A stretch of 40,546 nt of DNA from Peptococcaceae bacterium (GCA_022797295.1 JAAWKH010000016.1:1-40546); one strand, 5' to 3'. Positions 25,243 to 34,440 are shown, counted from the first letter of the stretch. A program made the numbers and translations. Notes: generated by a model from the letters alone, not told the origin.

Positions 25243-26658
25243 TTGAGCTTTACAAATAAGATAAACATTTACTTTGATACGATGGGTTGCGCCAAAAACC
25301 TGGTGGACAGCGAATATGCCCTGGGCGGCCTGCGCACGGCTGGTTTCGGCCTGACGGAGGATCCATTTGCCGCCCAAGTTGTGGTGGTGAACACTTGCGG
25401 CTTCATTAACGACGCTAAGCAGGAATCTATTGAGCGCTTGCTGGAGCTGGCCGCTCTGAAACAGGAGGGGGAATGTCTGCTGTTGGCGGCCACCGGTTGC
25501 CTGGTGCAGCGTTATCGCCAAGAGCTGCCGGCCGAATTGCCGGAGGTGGATCTCTGGCTGGGTACGGATGAATATGACCAGTTGCCGGAGCGGCTTTGGC
25601 AGGCTTTGGCGGAGCATAGCGGCCAAAAGCTGGCCAAGTTACAAAAGCAGGCTGGGGCAAAGCCAAGCGGCGAATGTGCTGAACTGCCGGAGCGGGTTTT
25701 GCTAACCCCGCCCTACACAGCGTATCTGAAAATTGCCGAGGGGTGCAGCAATCGTTGTTCCTTTTGCGCGATACCCAACATTCGCGGGCCTTTGCGCAGC
25801 CAGCCTTTGGAGCAGTTGTTGGCGGAGGCGGCTCGCTTGAAAACGGCCGGCGTGCAGGAGCTTTGTTTGATTGCTCAGGACACCACGGCTTACGGTCGGG
25901 ATTTGCCGGAGCATAAGCCGTTGCTGCCACAGCTTTTGCGGGAGCTGGACAAGCTGGGCTTTGGTATGTTGCGCCTGCTTTACGCTTACCCGGAGGGCAT
26001 TGATGAGGAGCTGTTGGCGGCTATGCGCGATTGCCGCACAGTTTGCCATTATTTGGATTTGCCGCTGCAACACGTGAGCGCGGCGGTGCTGCGCCGAATG
26101 AACCGCCGGCTTGACCGGGAAAGCATTGAGCAGCTTTTGACCAAAATCCGGGAATATCTGCCGGATGCGGCTTTGCGCACCACTTTTATGGTGGGTTTTC
26201 CGGGTGAAACAGAGGCGGATTTTGAGGAGCTGCTGGATTTTGCCGCAGCGGCGCAGTTGGATTGGGCCGGGGTTTTTCAGTATTCCCCGGAGGAGGATAC
26301 GCCGGCGGCCACAATGCCGGAGCAGGTGCCCGACGAAATTAAGGCTCGGCGTTACAATCAGCTGACGGCCGTGCTGGCCGACGCTGGGGCGGCCCGGCGG
26401 GAGGCGCAGGTGGGCGAAAGCTTGAATGTGTTGCTGGAACAGCCCTCTCTGGACGTGCCGGGTTACTTTGAGGCGCGTTCGCAGTTTCAGGCCCCGGAGG
26501 TGGACGGTCTGATTTATGTGCAAAATGTGGATGGCCGCCTGACGGAGCGGCAAATTGGCAGCTGGCTGAAGGTGGAGGCGGCCGCAGCGGAGGGCTACGA
26601 CTTGCTGGCGACGCCTTGTGAGGGCGCTCAGCCACAAAAGCATAATAAACAGGCCTAA
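25243..26658 (+). CDS. rimO: Ribosomal protein S12 methylthiotransferase
   Basis: Radical-SAM enzyme that adds a methylthio group to an aspartate of ribosomal protein S12. It carries the N-terminal UPF0004 domain with three Fe-S cysteines (C16, C52, C86), the radical-SAM motif GCSNRCSFC (C168, C172, C175) and a C-terminal TRAM domain (about 390-455). The DTMGCAKNLVDSE opening distinguishes RimO from MiaB. The start is TTG 25243, with AGAGGCGG upstream. Length 471 aa is slightly longer than usual because of a C-terminal extension. Confidence 0.96.
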   Translation: MSFTNKINIYFDTMGCAKNLVDSEYALGGLRTAGFGLTEDPFAAQVVVVNTCGFINDAKQESIERLLELAALKQEGECLLLAATGCLVQRYRQELPAELPEVDLWLGTDEYDQLPERLWQALAEHSGQKLAKLQKQAGAKPSGECAELPERVLLTPPYTAYLKIAEGCSNRCSFCAIPNIRGPLRSQPLEQLLAEAARLKTAGVQELCLIAQDTTAYGRDLPEHKPLLPQLLRELDKLGFGMLRLLYAYPEGIDEELLAAMRDCRTVCHYLDLPLQHVSAAVLRRMNRRLDRESIEQLLTKIREYLPDAALRTTFMVGFPGETEADFEELLDFAAAAQLDWAGVFQYSPEEDTPAATMPEQVPDEIKARRYNQLTAVLADAGAARREAQVGESLNVLLEQPSLDVPGYFEARSQFQAPEVDGLIYVQNVDGRLTERQIGSWLKVEAAAAEGYDLLATPCEGAQPQKHNKQA

Positions 26659-26697
26659 GGCGTATATTTAATAGTAAAAAAAGTGGGGATTGCAAAA

Positions 26698-27273
26698 ATG
26701 AACCTTTGGCATAAGATGAATTTGCCCAACAAAGTGACGATGGTGCGCTTTTTAATGGTGCCGGTGTTTGTGCTGGTGGTGTCCTTGTGGCACGGTTGGG
26801 CGGCAGATTTGCTGGCCGGGCTGCTGTTCATTGTGGCGGCCTGCACAGATTTTGTGGACGGCCACCTGGCCCGCAGCCGCAATTTGGTGACCACCTTTGG
26901 CAAGTTTATGGACCCGCTGGTGGATAAAATTTTGGTGACGGCGGCTCTGGTGGCCTTGGTGGCAATGGAGCGCACCCCGGCTTGGGTTGTGGTGTTGATT
27001 TTGGCACGGGAATTTGCCATCACCGGCCTGCGCACGGTGGCTGTCAGTGAGAACGTGGTAATTGCAGCTTCGCCCCTTGGCAAGCTAAAAACGGCCTGCC
27101 AGATGACGGCCATTGCTTTTTTGTTGCTTTACACAATGCCGTTTTTTGCGCCGGCCTTTGGCGTGACGGTTTACTTTGTGGGGCAAGCGTTGATGTATCT
27201 GGCCCTGATTTTAACCCTGATTTCCGGCTGGGATTATCTGGTGAAGTGCAAGGATTTACTTTCTGATATGTAA
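26698..27273 (+). CDS. pgsA: CDP-diacylglycerol-glycerol-3-phosphate 3-phosphatidyltransferase
   Basis: Integral membrane enzyme making phosphatidylglycerol phosphate, first committed step of acidic phospholipid synthesis. The CDP-alcohol phosphatidyltransferase motif is complete: D51, D54-G55, A58-R59, G68, D72, D76 (TDFVDGHLAR...GKFMDPLVDK). The protein has 191 residues and about five to six membrane segments. ATG 26698 is preferred over an upstream alternative at 26683, because LPNKVTMVRF is the typical beginning. It follows rimO by 39 bases. Confidence 0.96.
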   Translation: MNLWHKMNLPNKVTMVRFLMVPVFVLVVSLWHGWAADLLAGLLFIVAACTDFVDGHLARSRNLVTTFGKFMDPLVDKILVTAALVALVAMERTPAWVVVLILAREFAITGLRTVAVSENVVIAASPLGKLKTACQMTAIAFLLLYTMPFFAPAFGVTVYFVGQALMYLALILTLISGWDYLVKCKDLLSDM

Positions 27274-27303
27274 ATCTTTAATATCTGACGGAGGTTTGGG
27301 GCT

Positions 27304-27795
27304 ATGCAAAAGCAGATTGAGCGGGCGGCCGGGCGGCTGCTGACCTTGCTGCTGGCTGAGGGTCTGCGGGTGAGCTTTGCGGAATCATGCACCGGCGGTT
27401 TGGCGGCGGCGGCTTTCACGGCTTGCCCGGGGGCTTCGGCAGCATTGGAGATGTCCTTTGTGACCTACTGCGATCGGGCTAAGGCGCAGCTTTTGGCGGT
27501 GCCGCCGGCTATGCTGGCGCGGCACACTGCGGTTTCGGCTCCGGTGGCGCGGGCGATGGCTTTGGGCGCGCAAAAGGCGGCCGGGGCGGATTTGGCTCTG
27601 GCTGTGACCGGTTTGGCCGGGCCGGGAGCCGATGAGCTGGGTCGGCAGCCGGGGCTGGTGTATCTGGCGGCGGCTTTTCGGGATAATGTCTGGGTGTTTC
27701 GCCATCATTTTCCGGGAGATCGGCGGCTGGTGCGTCAGCAGGCGGCTTTGGCGGTTTTGCAGCTGGGCGGCCGGGCATTGACTGGCCGGCTTTAG
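27304..27795 (+). CDS. pncC: CinA C-terminal domain protein (nicotinamide-nucleotide amidase, PncC)
   Basis: A stand-alone CinA C-terminal (PncC) domain of 163 residues that converts nicotinamide mononucleotide to nicotinate mononucleotide in NAD recycling. Motifs seen: the FAESCTGG opening (about 25-32), a serine/threonine and tyrosine loop SFVTYCDRAKAQLL, and VTGLAGPG (about 99-106). The N-terminal molybdopterin-like domain of full CinA (about 250 residues) is absent, and recA, which follows cinA in Bacillus, is not here. GGAGG is 9-10 bases before the ATG. Confidence 0.92.
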   Translation: MQKQIERAAGRLLTLLLAEGLRVSFAESCTGGLAAAAFTACPGASAALEMSFVTYCDRAKAQLLAVPPAMLARHTAVSAPVARAMALGAQKAAGADLALAVTGLAGPGADELGRQPGLVYLAAAFRDNVWVFRHHFPGDRRLVRQQAALAVLQLGGRALTGRL

Positions 27796-27823
27796 TTAAT
27801 TTGTAAAAATAGAGGTGTTATAT

Positions 27824-28549
27824 TTGCCTAAAGATAGAATGAATAGGCGGCCGGCGCGTTTGCTTCTGGCCCTGGCTGGAGCGTTGCTGCTGTTTGCCCT
27901 GCTCGGTTTAACCGGCTGCAAGCAGGATAACAGGCAGCTTTCGCTTTACGATAATGAAACGCGGGCTTATACGCATCCGTGTATTGGTGCGGCTATGACG
28001 GTGCCGGCGGCCTGGAAAACGCTTTTCGAAACGGAGGACAGCGTGGTTTTTTGCACTCCGGAAACGGATTTGACGCTGACCTTAACTTGGGAGCTGGGCG
28101 GCTACACTTATTATTCCGATGCGGATTTGTTGGAGATGGCGGCGGCTGTGGCCGGTCAGGTTTTGGTGGAGCCGGAGCTGTTGCGGCAGTTGGCCCGCAG
28201 CCTGCCTGGTAATAATCAGCTGGTGACGGCGGCCGGGCCGCTGCTTGGCGATGAGGATGGCGCTAACGCCATTTGTGAGGTTATGTTGTTTAGTCCTCTG
28301 CCGGCGGTGCGTTATTATCTGATAACGGTGGCTGAGGTGGACGCCTACGAGACCAACGCCAAGCTTTTGAATGAGATTTACGCCAGCTTTTATCTAAGCG
28401 AGGACGAGGATACGATCTACGCCGGGCTTTCTCAGGACGCTTCGGATGAGGAGCCAGCGGACGAGGCGGAAACGGATACGGAGGTTGACAATTCTGCTGA
28501 ATCCGACCAGGATTCGGAAACAAAGCAGGAGCCGAACCCGGAGGTTTAA
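27824..28549 (+). CDS. Predicted lipoprotein of unknown function
   Basis: About 241 residues with a lipoprotein signal peptide: basic n-region, a hydrophobic core, then lipobox LTGC with acylated C32. The mature part (about 40-195) has no family I recognise. It opens with an AAMTVPAAWKTLFETED-like segment, a pattern seen in PsbP-like or DUF-type lipoproteins, but I do not assign it. The last 50 residues are a low-complexity acidic tail (Asp, Glu, Ser, Thr). TTG 27824 has GAGGTG 6 bases upstream; ATG 27839 is an alternative with a weaker site. It ends the plus-strand run before a strong terminator. Confidence 0.75.
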   Translation: MPKDRMNRRPARLLLALAGALLLFALLGLTGCKQDNRQLSLYDNETRAYTHPCIGAAMTVPAAWKTLFETEDSVVFCTPETDLTLTLTWELGGYTYYSDADLLEMAAAVAGQVLVEPELLRQLARSLPGNNQLVTAAGPLLGDEDGANAICEVMLFSPLPAVRYYLITVAEVDAYETNAKLLNEIYASFYLSEDEDTIYAGLSQDASDEEPADEAETDTEVDNSAESDQDSETKQEPNPEV

Positions 28550-28554
28550 ATCAT

Positions 28555-28590
28555 AAAAAAGGACGTTGCTTAAAAGCAACGTCCTTTTTT
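28555..28590. terminator. Bidirectional terminator
   Basis: Seventeen-base perfect arms (28555-28571, 28574-28590) with A and T runs at the ends. It serves the lipoprotein gene on the plus strand and tRNA-Thr on the minus strand. Confidence 0.9.
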
Positions 28591-28595
28591 ATGAT

Positions 28596-28671
28596 TGGAG
28601 CTGGAAACGTGACTTGAACACGCGACCTGCTGATTACGAATCAGCTGCTCTACCAACTGAGCTATTCCAGC
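28596..28671 (-). tRNA. tRNA-Thr (anticodon CGT)
   Basis: A 76-nt cloverleaf on the minus strand. Acceptor GCTGGAA pairs with TTCCAGC. The D-arm is TAGCTCAGTTGG and the anticodon stem GCTGA/TCAGC carries loop TTCGTAA (anticodon CGT, ACG codon). The T-arm contains GTTCAAGTC and CCA is encoded. Confidence 0.94.
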
Positions 28672-28705
28672 ATAGGGATGTGGTTAGAAAAAAACTAGCT
28701 ATTAA

Positions 28706-28734
28706 ATTCTATCACAAATTGCGGCGTTCTGCAA
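28706..28734 (-). promoter_or_regulatory. Promoter of tRNA-Thr
   Basis: TTGCAG (28734-28729) and TAGAAT (28711-28706) on the minus strand with a 17-base spacer. Confidence 0.7.
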
Positions 28735-28784
28735 TAGTTTAGCCATATTTTTTGGAAAAATTTTTTGTTAGCCCTGACTGAGCC

Positions 28785-28814
28785 TTGGCAGGTAATCTAA
28801 AGAGAGTGTAGAAT
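28785..28814 (+). promoter_or_regulatory. Promoter of the ruvCAB-queH-spoIID-queA run
   Basis: TTGGCA (28785-28790) and TAGAAT (28809-28814) with an 18-base spacer, about 50 bases before ruvC. Confidence 0.55.
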
Positions 28815-28865
28815 TTTATATAGATTAAGTTGTTTTTTTAGATTATTAGCGAAGCAGAGGAGCAA

Positions 28866-29372
28866 ATGCGTATTTTGGGCATCGACCCCGGCACTGGTAT
28901 CACCGGCTGGGGCATTGTGGACAAGGATTACAACCGGCTGACCGTGGTGGATTATGGCTGTATTCGCACGCCGGCAAACAGCTTGAACCAAAAGCGGCTT
29001 TGTGATATTTACGACGGCTTGCTGCTGTTGTTGCAGGAATATCAGCCAGATGAAATGGCGATTGAGGAGCTTTTTTACAACCGCAACACCACCACCGTAA
29101 TCAGTGTGGGGCAGGCGCGCGGCGTGCTGATTTTGGCGGCGGCTCAGCGCGGCGTGCCGATTTTTGAATATACGCCGCTGCAAATTAAGCAGGCGGTGAC
29201 GGGCTACGGCAAGGCGGAGAAGAGGCAGGTGCAGTTTATGGTTAAGGAAATGCTGCGTCTGGCGGCCATTCCCAAGCCAGACGACGCCGCCGACGCTTTG
29301 GCGGTGGCTGTTTGCCACAGCAACTGGCAACAGGCCAACCATTGGCAGGGCGGCCAAAATAATTTAGTTTAA
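28866..29372 (+). CDS. ruvC: Holliday junction endonuclease RuvC
   Basis: Resolves Holliday junctions by paired nicking after RuvAB branch migration. The four acidic catalytic residues are in place: D7 (GIDPGTG), E67 (AIEELFYN), D140 and D143 (DDAADALA). Length 168 aa is normal. GAGGAGC lies just before the ATG. The order ruvC-ruvA-ruvB is the common complete operon; in Bacillus ruvC is missing and replaced by RecU. Confidence 0.97.
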   Translation: MRILGIDPGTGITGWGIVDKDYNRLTVVDYGCIRTPANSLNQKRLCDIYDGLLLLLQEYQPDEMAIEELFYNRNTTTVISVGQARGVLILAAAQRGVPIFEYTPLQIKQAVTGYGKAEKRQVQFMVKEMLRLAAIPKPDDAADALAVAVCHSNWQQANHWQGGQNNLV

Positions 29373-29385
29373 GCTGGAGGGTGCA

Positions 29386-30024
29386 ATGATAAGCTGTATT
29401 CAGGGTGAGGTTTGGGAAGTTAATGACGATAATTTAGTTGTGTTGGCCGGCGGTTTGGGCTATCAGGTTTATGTGCCGCTGGCTTGCTTTGCCGCACAGC
29501 CCAGCCCTGGGGAGGCCATTTGCCTTTACACCCAGCTGCAACTGAGCACGCAGCCGCGCGGCGAGGCGCTGACTCTTTTCGGCTTTGAGGACAAACGCTC
29601 GCAGCAGCTTTTTAATCTTTTGCTAGGCGTGAACAGCGTGGGCGCAAAAACGGCTCTGGCCGCCTTAAATACATGTGGTTATGCCGGCTTGGTGAACGCT
29701 ATTCAAACTGGTAACGCCCAGGCTTTGCTGCGGATTCCTGGCGTGGGCAAAAAAGCGGCGGAGCGCATTCTGCTGGAGCTGCGGGATAAGGTGCTGAAGC
29801 TGGAGCCTGATTTGTTGACGGAGGCTGCCGGGCAATCTGCTGCTCAGCCGGTGAATAATATGGCGGCCAATGTGCGCCGCACTGCTGCCCTGGCCCTGAC
29901 CCAGCTGGGCTACAGCCAGGCGGCGGCGGAGCAATACGTTGAAGGGGTTATGCCAAACCTGCCGGAGGAGGCAGCTTTGGAGGAGATTATCACAGCGGCT
30001 TTGCAGTTGGCTGCGCAGGAATAA
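29386..30024 (+). CDS. ruvA: Holliday junction DNA helicase subunit RuvA
   Basis: Tetrameric junction-binding protein that loads RuvB. It has an N-terminal OB-fold (about 1-63, MISCIQGEVWEV..GGLGYQVYVP), a double helix-hairpin-helix domain (LLGVNSVGAKTALAAL, LLRIPGVGKKAAERILLEL), a flexible linker (about 140-160), and the C-terminal three-helix RuvB-contact domain. Length 212 aa. GGAGGG lies 5 bases before the ATG, 13 bases after ruvC. Confidence 0.97.
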   Translation: MISCIQGEVWEVNDDNLVVLAGGLGYQVYVPLACFAAQPSPGEAICLYTQLQLSTQPRGEALTLFGFEDKRSQQLFNLLLGVNSVGAKTALAALNTCGYAGLVNAIQTGNAQALLRIPGVGKKAAERILLELRDKVLKLEPDLLTEAAGQSAAQPVNNMAANVRRTAALALTQLGYSQAAAEQYVEGVMPNLPEEAALEEIITAALQLAAQE

Positions 30025-30048
30025 ACAGTTTGATAGGAGGTGGCAGCT

Positions 30049-31179
30049 TTGGAGAGGGAAATTGGCCGGAATGTGTTTTCCAACAAAAATTTGGCGTCTG
30101 CGCCAACGCCGTCCGCGCCCTCAAATCGAGTGGCGGCGGCAGAGGCTAATCCAGAAGACGCGGCTGTGGAGTCCAATTTTCGGCCGCAGAGGCTTAGCGA
30201 TTATATTGGGCAGCAGCGCGTGAAAGAGAATATGGAGATATTTATTCAGGCGGCCAGCGCACGTGGCGAGGCTTTGGATCACATTTTGCTTTACGGCCCG
30301 CCGGGCTTGGGCAAAACCACTTTGGCTAATATTATTGCTAATGAGCTGGGCGTGGCGATGAAAGTGACTTCCGGCCCGGCTATTGAGCATGCCGGCGATT
30401 TGGCTTCCATCCTTACCAGCCTGGCGCCGCATGACGTGCTGTTTATTGATGAAATCCACCGGCTGAACCGGGCGGTGGAGGAGGTGCTTTATCCGGCGAT
30501 GGAGGATTTCCACATTGATATTATGATGGGCAAGGGGCCAGGCGCGCAGACTATTCACTTGCCGCTGCCGCCGTTTACCTTGGTGGGCGCAACCACCCGC
30601 GTTGGTATGCTGACGGCTCCTCTGCGCGACCGTTTTGGTGTGATCAGCCGGCTGGAATATTACACGCCGGAGGAGCTTTTTACCATTATAAAGCGCAGTG
30701 CGGTGCTGTTGAACGTGCCGATTACCGACGATGGTGCGCGGGAGATTGCCGGGCGTTCTCGCGGCACGCCGCGCATTGCCAACCGGATGTTGCGCCGGGT
30801 GCGGGATGTGGCCTGTGTGAAAGGCACCGGCACCATTGATGTGGAAATGGCCAACTTGGCCCTGGAGCTGTTGGAAATTGACAGCCGCGGTTTGGATAAA
30901 ACCGACCAAAAGGTGCTGCGCGCCTTGATTGAAACCTTTGGCGGCGGCCCGGTTGGGCTGGACACCTTGGCGGCTACCATCAGCGAATCGGTGGACACTA
31001 TTTTTGACGTTTGCGAGCCTTATCTTTTGCAGTTGGGCTTTTTAAATCGCACTCCCCGCGGCCGCTTGGCCACAGCGGAGGCTTATCGCTATTTGGGCTA
31101 TCCGGTTCCGCCGGCAATTAGCGCTCAGGCGGCGCAGGTTAATCTGTTTGATAATCCAGAGGCTGGTGAAATAATATGA
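30049..31179 (+). CDS. ruvB: Holliday junction DNA helicase RuvB
   Basis: Hexameric AAA+ motor for branch migration. The Walker A is GPPGLGKT (83-90) and the Walker B is [10 protein letters not shown] (131-140). Sensor 1 is [10 protein letters not shown], the arginine finger is in LRDRFG, and a C-terminal winged helix ends with [16 protein letters not shown] 30049 is chosen because AGGAGG (30035-30040) is 8 bases upstream; a GTG at 30040 overlaps that site. The first 45 residues form a longer, Ala/Pro-rich N-terminus than usual. The stop overlaps queH by four bases. Confidence 0.97.
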   Translation: MEREIGRNVFSNKNLASAPTPSAPSNRVAAAEANPEDAAVESNFRPQRLSDYIGQQRVKENMEIFIQAASARGEALDHILLYGPPGLGKTTLANIIANELGVAMKVTSGPAIEHAGDLASILTSLAPHDVLFIDEIHRLNRAVEEVLYPAMEDFHIDIMMGKGPGAQTIHLPLPPFTLVGATTRVGMLTAPLRDRFGVISRLEYYTPEELFTIIKRSAVLLNVPITDDGAREIAGRSRGTPRIANRMLRRVRDVACVKGTGTIDVEMANLALELLEIDSRGLDKTDQKVLRALIETFGGGPVGLDTLAATISESVDTIFDVCEPYLLQLGFLNRTPRGRLATAEAYRYLGYPVPPAISAQAAQVNLFDNPEAGEII

Positions 31180-31793
31180 AGCTTTTGTTGCATTGTTGCT
31201 GCGCTCCTTGCAGCGTTATGCCTTTGCGCCTGCTGCGCGAGGCCGGGCACGAGCTGGCGGCTTATTTCTACAATCCCAATATTCATCCTTACCGGGAATA
31301 TAAAAAACGGCGCAACTGCTTTCGGGAATATATGGAGGCGGAGCATGTGCCGTTTGCCATGCTGGACGATTACGATTTGGAGGGCTGGCTGGGCTTGCTG
31401 AACCAACGTAATCCGCGGGCAGAAGCGCCGGGGCGTTGCGGCTTTTGTTACTCCGTGCGGCTGCGCAAAGCGGCCGAGTTTGCGGCGGCGCATGGCTTTG
31501 CAGGTTTTAGCACCAGTCTGTTGGTCAGCCCGTATCAACAACATGATTTAATTCGTCTTTGGGGCGAGCGGGCGGCGGCTGAGTTTGGCGTGGAATTTGT
31601 TTACCAGGATTTTCGGCCCTATTTTCGGGAGGGGCAGGAGATTGCCAGGCAACATGGGTTATATCTACAAAGCTATTGTGGCTGCATTTACAGCGAGAAA
31701 GACCGCTATTTTAAGCCAAAGCAGCAGCCGCTAATATTTGACAATAAATGGCAAAAAGCGCTGAACCAGGCCGGCAAACGGCGGGCTGATTAA
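31176..31793 (+). CDS. queH: Epoxyqueuosine reductase QueH
   Basis: Reduces epoxyqueuosine to queuosine in tRNA, the last step of the pathway; QueH is a non-homologous replacement for the cobalamin enzyme QueG. The Cys-rich motifs of the family (formerly DUF208) are present: HCCCAPC (C7-C9, C12), RCGFCY (C88, C91) and SYCGC (C168, C170), expected to bind a 4Fe-4S cluster and a further metal. Length 205 aa. Its ATG overlaps the ruvB stop. queA two genes on is the preceding enzyme of the same pathway, which supports the call. Confidence 0.95.
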   Translation: MKLLLHCCCAPCSVMPLRLLREAGHELAAYFYNPNIHPYREYKKRRNCFREYMEAEHVPFAMLDDYDLEGWLGLLNQRNPRAEAPGRCGFCYSVRLRKAAEFAAAHGFAGFSTSLLVSPYQQHDLIRLWGERAAAEFGVEFVYQDFRPYFREGQEIARQHGLYLQSYCGCIYSEKDRYFKPKQQPLIFDNKWQKALNQAGKRRAD

Positions 31794-31812
31794 GCGTGTG
31801 GGAGAGGTATCT

Positions 31813-33294
31813 ATGAGTTTAACAAGAACAAAATGCCTGTGGGCGCTGGCCTTGCTGCTGGCGTTGTTGTGGCCGGGACAAGCGCAGGCCACTAACATCC
31901 GCGTTTGTTTGCAAACCGGCGTGAACAGTGTGGAGCTGAAAGTGGTGGAGGGCACCTATCAGATTAAAGGCGGCTCTCTCAGCGCATCCTTGCTGGCGGA
32001 GGCCGACGAGGGCGACCTCATCCGCACGGTACGCAACGGCGCTATCATTACGGTTTACGTCAACGGCAAGCAGGTTGGCACCAGCAACGTGAATGTTTCG
32101 GTGCTGGCCACTGGCAGCGGCCGCAATGTCATTTCCTATGGCAATCGGCAGTATCGGGGCAGTATATCGCTGCTTTCCAACGGCTATGTGCTGAATGTGC
32201 TGGATATGGAGCATTATCTTTATGGCGTGGTTGGGCAGGAGCTTACCTATAGTTATCCCAAGGAGGCTCTAAAGGCGCAGGCTATTGTGGCGCGCTCCTA
32301 TGCGTACTATAATTTGGGCGGCACCTATTATGATGTGGGCCGCTCCACGGCCGACCAGGTTTACGGCGGTTTTACGGCGGAAAAGGCGGCCGGTGGTAAT
32401 GTGATTGTGGAGGTGGTGGACAGCACTGCCCATCAGGTGCTGCATTACAACGGCAAGCCGGTTGAGGCCCTCTATTGCAGCAGCGCCGGCGGCCACACTG
32501 AGAACAACGAAAACGTTTGGAGCGGTGCGGCTCAGCCTTATCTGCGCGGCGTGCCCTCGCCATATGACGCTAATTATAATTATATGAATTGGCAGGTGGA
32601 TTACAGCGCTTCCAAACTGGCGGAACTGGCTAATGCTTATATGAAGCGAATTAAGCAGGATGGCAGCTTTGGCAGCTTTGTTTCTCTGGAGATTAGCTAC
32701 ATCGGGGCTGGCGGCCAGGCCACAGCCTCCGGCCGGGCGGCTAAAGTGACGATGGTGGGCACTGGAGCCACGGTGGTGGCGGAAAATGACAATATTCGCT
32801 CCTTGTTGGGCTTGAAAAGCACCCTTTTTTCCGTGAAAGAGGGCTTGGTGCAGCCGCCGCAGGAGCCTGAGCCAGCGCCAAAGCCGGCGGTGGTGACCGG
32901 CGAGGAGGTATATGTGCTGAATGGTTCCGGCAACAAGGTGCAGCGTAAGTGGGCGGATGTGTTTGCTGTGGACAGCTCCGGCGTGACGCAGCAGCTGGGC
33001 GATTTGGCAGCGGCGCATGTGCGCTCGGCGGAAACTGTGGGCCGTTTTGGTACGGCTGAGGAAGCGGCAACCGATAGCTCGTCTGATAAAAAGCAAAATG
33101 CTGTTCAAACGCCTGGCACCGTCACCGTTACCGGCGGCCTAACTTTGATTGGCAACGGTTATGGGCACGGCGTTGGACTTAGTCAATTTGGCGCGGTTGG
33201 TATGGCCAAAAATGGTAGCACTGCCTGGGAGATTTTGCAGCATTACTATGGCGGCGATGATAAATCAAAGCTGGAATTGAAAAAAATCAGTTGA
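31813..33294 (+). CDS. spoIID: SpoIID/LytB-domain lytic transglycosylase
   Basis: A secreted or membrane-held enzyme that cuts glycan strands during engulfment of the forespore. The signal peptide is about 1-26. The SpoIID domain contains LDMEHYLYGVVGQE with the catalytic glutamate (E in DMEHYLYGV), then ALKAQAIVARSYA. The C-terminus has the conserved GHGVGLSQFGAVGMA motif and HYYGG ending. At 493 residues it is longer than Bacillus SpoIID (about 343). The extra material is an N-terminal segment of about 100 residues and a low-complexity insert (about 345-430). ATG 31813 has GGGAGAGG upstream. Related SpoIID/LytB proteins exist in growth roles, so strictly sporulation-specific use is inferred. 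Confidence 0.92.
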   Translation: MSLTRTKCLWALALLLALLWPGQAQATNIRVCLQTGVNSVELKVVEGTYQIKGGSLSASLLAEADEGDLIRTVRNGAIITVYVNGKQVGTSNVNVSVLATGSGRNVISYGNRQYRGSISLLSNGYVLNVLDMEHYLYGVVGQELTYSYPKEALKAQAIVARSYAYYNLGGTYYDVGRSTADQVYGGFTAEKAAGGNVIVEVVDSTAHQVLHYNGKPVEALYCSSAGGHTENNENVWSGAAQPYLRGVPSPYDANYNYMNWQVDYSASKLAELANAYMKRIKQDGSFGSFVSLEISYIGAGGQATASGRAAKVTMVGTGATVVAENDNIRSLLGLKSTLFSVKEGLVQPPQEPEPAPKPAVVTGEEVYVLNGSGNKVQRKWADVFAVDSSGVTQQLGDLAAAHVRSAETVGRFGTAEEAATDSSSDKKQNAVQTPGTVTVTGGLTLIGNGYGHGVGLSQFGAVGMAKNGSTAWEILQHYYGGDDKSKLELKKIS

Positions 33295-33333
33295 GCTATT
33301 TAAGCGGCTATTTTAGAATATCTGAGGTATAAA

Positions 33334-34356
33334 ATGAAACTGGAAGAATTTGTTTACGAATTGCCGGAGCGATTGATTGCCCAAACCCCGGTGGAGCCGC
33401 GCGACGCTTCGCGTCTGCTGGTGCTTAATCGGCAGGATGGCTCCCTAAACCACCGCCATTTTTACGATGTGATTGATTATCTGGAGCCTGGCGATGTTCT
33501 GGTGGTGAACCGCACCAAGGTTTTGCCGGCTCGCCTTTGGGGGCGGCGGCCAACCGGCGGCCTGGTGGAGGTGCTTTTGGTGCAGCAGGTGGATTTGCAG
33601 CACTGGAAAGCCCTGGTGAAGCCCGGCAAAAAAGCCCGCCCCGGCGACCGTTTGGATTTTGGCGAGGGCTTGCTGGCGGCTGAGGTGGAAGCCGTGGTGG
33701 AGGAGGGCTTGCGTCTGCTGCGCTTTGAATATCAGGGCAATTTTATGGAGATTTTAGACCAGCTGGGCACCATGCCGCTGCCGCCTTATATTCACGAGCA
33801 GTTGGAGGATCAAAACCGCTATCAATGCGTTTACGCTAAAGACCCTGGCAGTGCTGCTGCGCCCACGGCTGGTTTGCATTTTACTGAGCAGCTGCTGGAG
33901 CGGATTGAGGCCAAAGGCGTGCGTTTGGCTGAGGTGCTGCTGAACGTGGGTTTGGGCACTTTCCGTCCGGTTAAGGTGGAAAACATTGAGGAGCACCAAA
34001 TGCATGCGGAGTTTTATCAGGTGACGCCGGAAACGGCGGAGCTGATTAACAGTTGTCGGGCCAATGGCGGCCGGATTTTCAGCGTGGGCACCACCAGCAC
34101 CCGCACGCTGGAAACTGTCAGCACGGAAGACGGATTGGTGCAGCCGGGCAGCGGTTGGACGCGCAAATTCATTTACCCTGGTTATCATTACAAAGCGGTG
34201 GACGCTCTGATTACTAACTTTCATTTGCCTGGCAGTACGCTAATGATGTTGGTTTCCGCTTTTGCCACGCGGGAGCAGATTATGCAGGCTTATCAAACGG
34301 CGGTGGCGGAGGAATATCGTTTCTTCTCCTTTGGCGACGCGATGTTAATTCTGTAA
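33334..34356 (+). CDS. queA: S-adenosylmethionine:tRNA ribosyltransferase-isomerase
   Basis: Transfers the ribosyl group of S-adenosylmethionine to 7-aminomethyl-7-deazaguanine in tRNA, giving epoxyqueuosine. The 340-residue protein begins with [24 protein letters not shown] and has [15 protein letters not shown] and the [15 protein letters not shown] signature near the end. GAGGT is 6 bases before ATG 33334. It is 39 bases after spoIID, and a terminator follows; tgt, its usual neighbour, is not in the window. Confidence 0.97.
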   Translation: MKLEEFVYELPERLIAQTPVEPRDASRLLVLNRQDGSLNHRHFYDVIDYLEPGDVLVVNRTKVLPARLWGRRPTGGLVEVLLVQQVDLQHWKALVKPGKKARPGDRLDFGEGLLAAEVEAVVEEGLRLLRFEYQGNFMEILDQLGTMPLPPYIHEQLEDQNRYQCVYAKDPGSAAAPTAGLHFTEQLLERIEAKGVRLAEVLLNVGLGTFRPVKVENIEEHQMHAEFYQVTPETAELINSCRANGGRIFSVGTTSTRTLETVSTEDGLVQPGSGWTRKFIYPGYHYKAVDALITNFHLPGSTLMMLVSAFATREQIMQAYQTAVAEEYRFFSFGDAMLIL

Positions 34357-34365
34357 AAATACGAC

Positions 34366-34398
34366 AAAACAGCAGCTGTCATTGACGGCTGCTGTTTT
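34366..34398. terminator. Terminator between queA and hicB
   Basis: Perfect 11-base arms (34366-34376, 34388-34398), with extra inner pairing and A/T runs on both sides. It lies between the convergent queA and hicB genes. Confidence 0.8.
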
Positions 34399-34440
34399 AT
34401 AAAATGTCGGGTTAAGCATTCAGGCTTTGTACATATAAGC

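Noticed and set aside
24307..25626. Long minus-strand open frame of 439 codons, and similar antisense frames at 9667-10767, 7487-8395 and 12869-13882
   Set aside because: They mirror GC-rich, well-supported genes on the plus strand, have no ribosome site, and encode Arg/Gln/His-rich sequence typical of antisense reading.
33295..33333. preQ1 riboswitch before queA, and a lysine riboswitch before asd
   Set aside because: The gap before queA is too short. The asd leader (15648-15714) is about 65 bases without a recognisable aptamer; lysine riboswitches are much longer.
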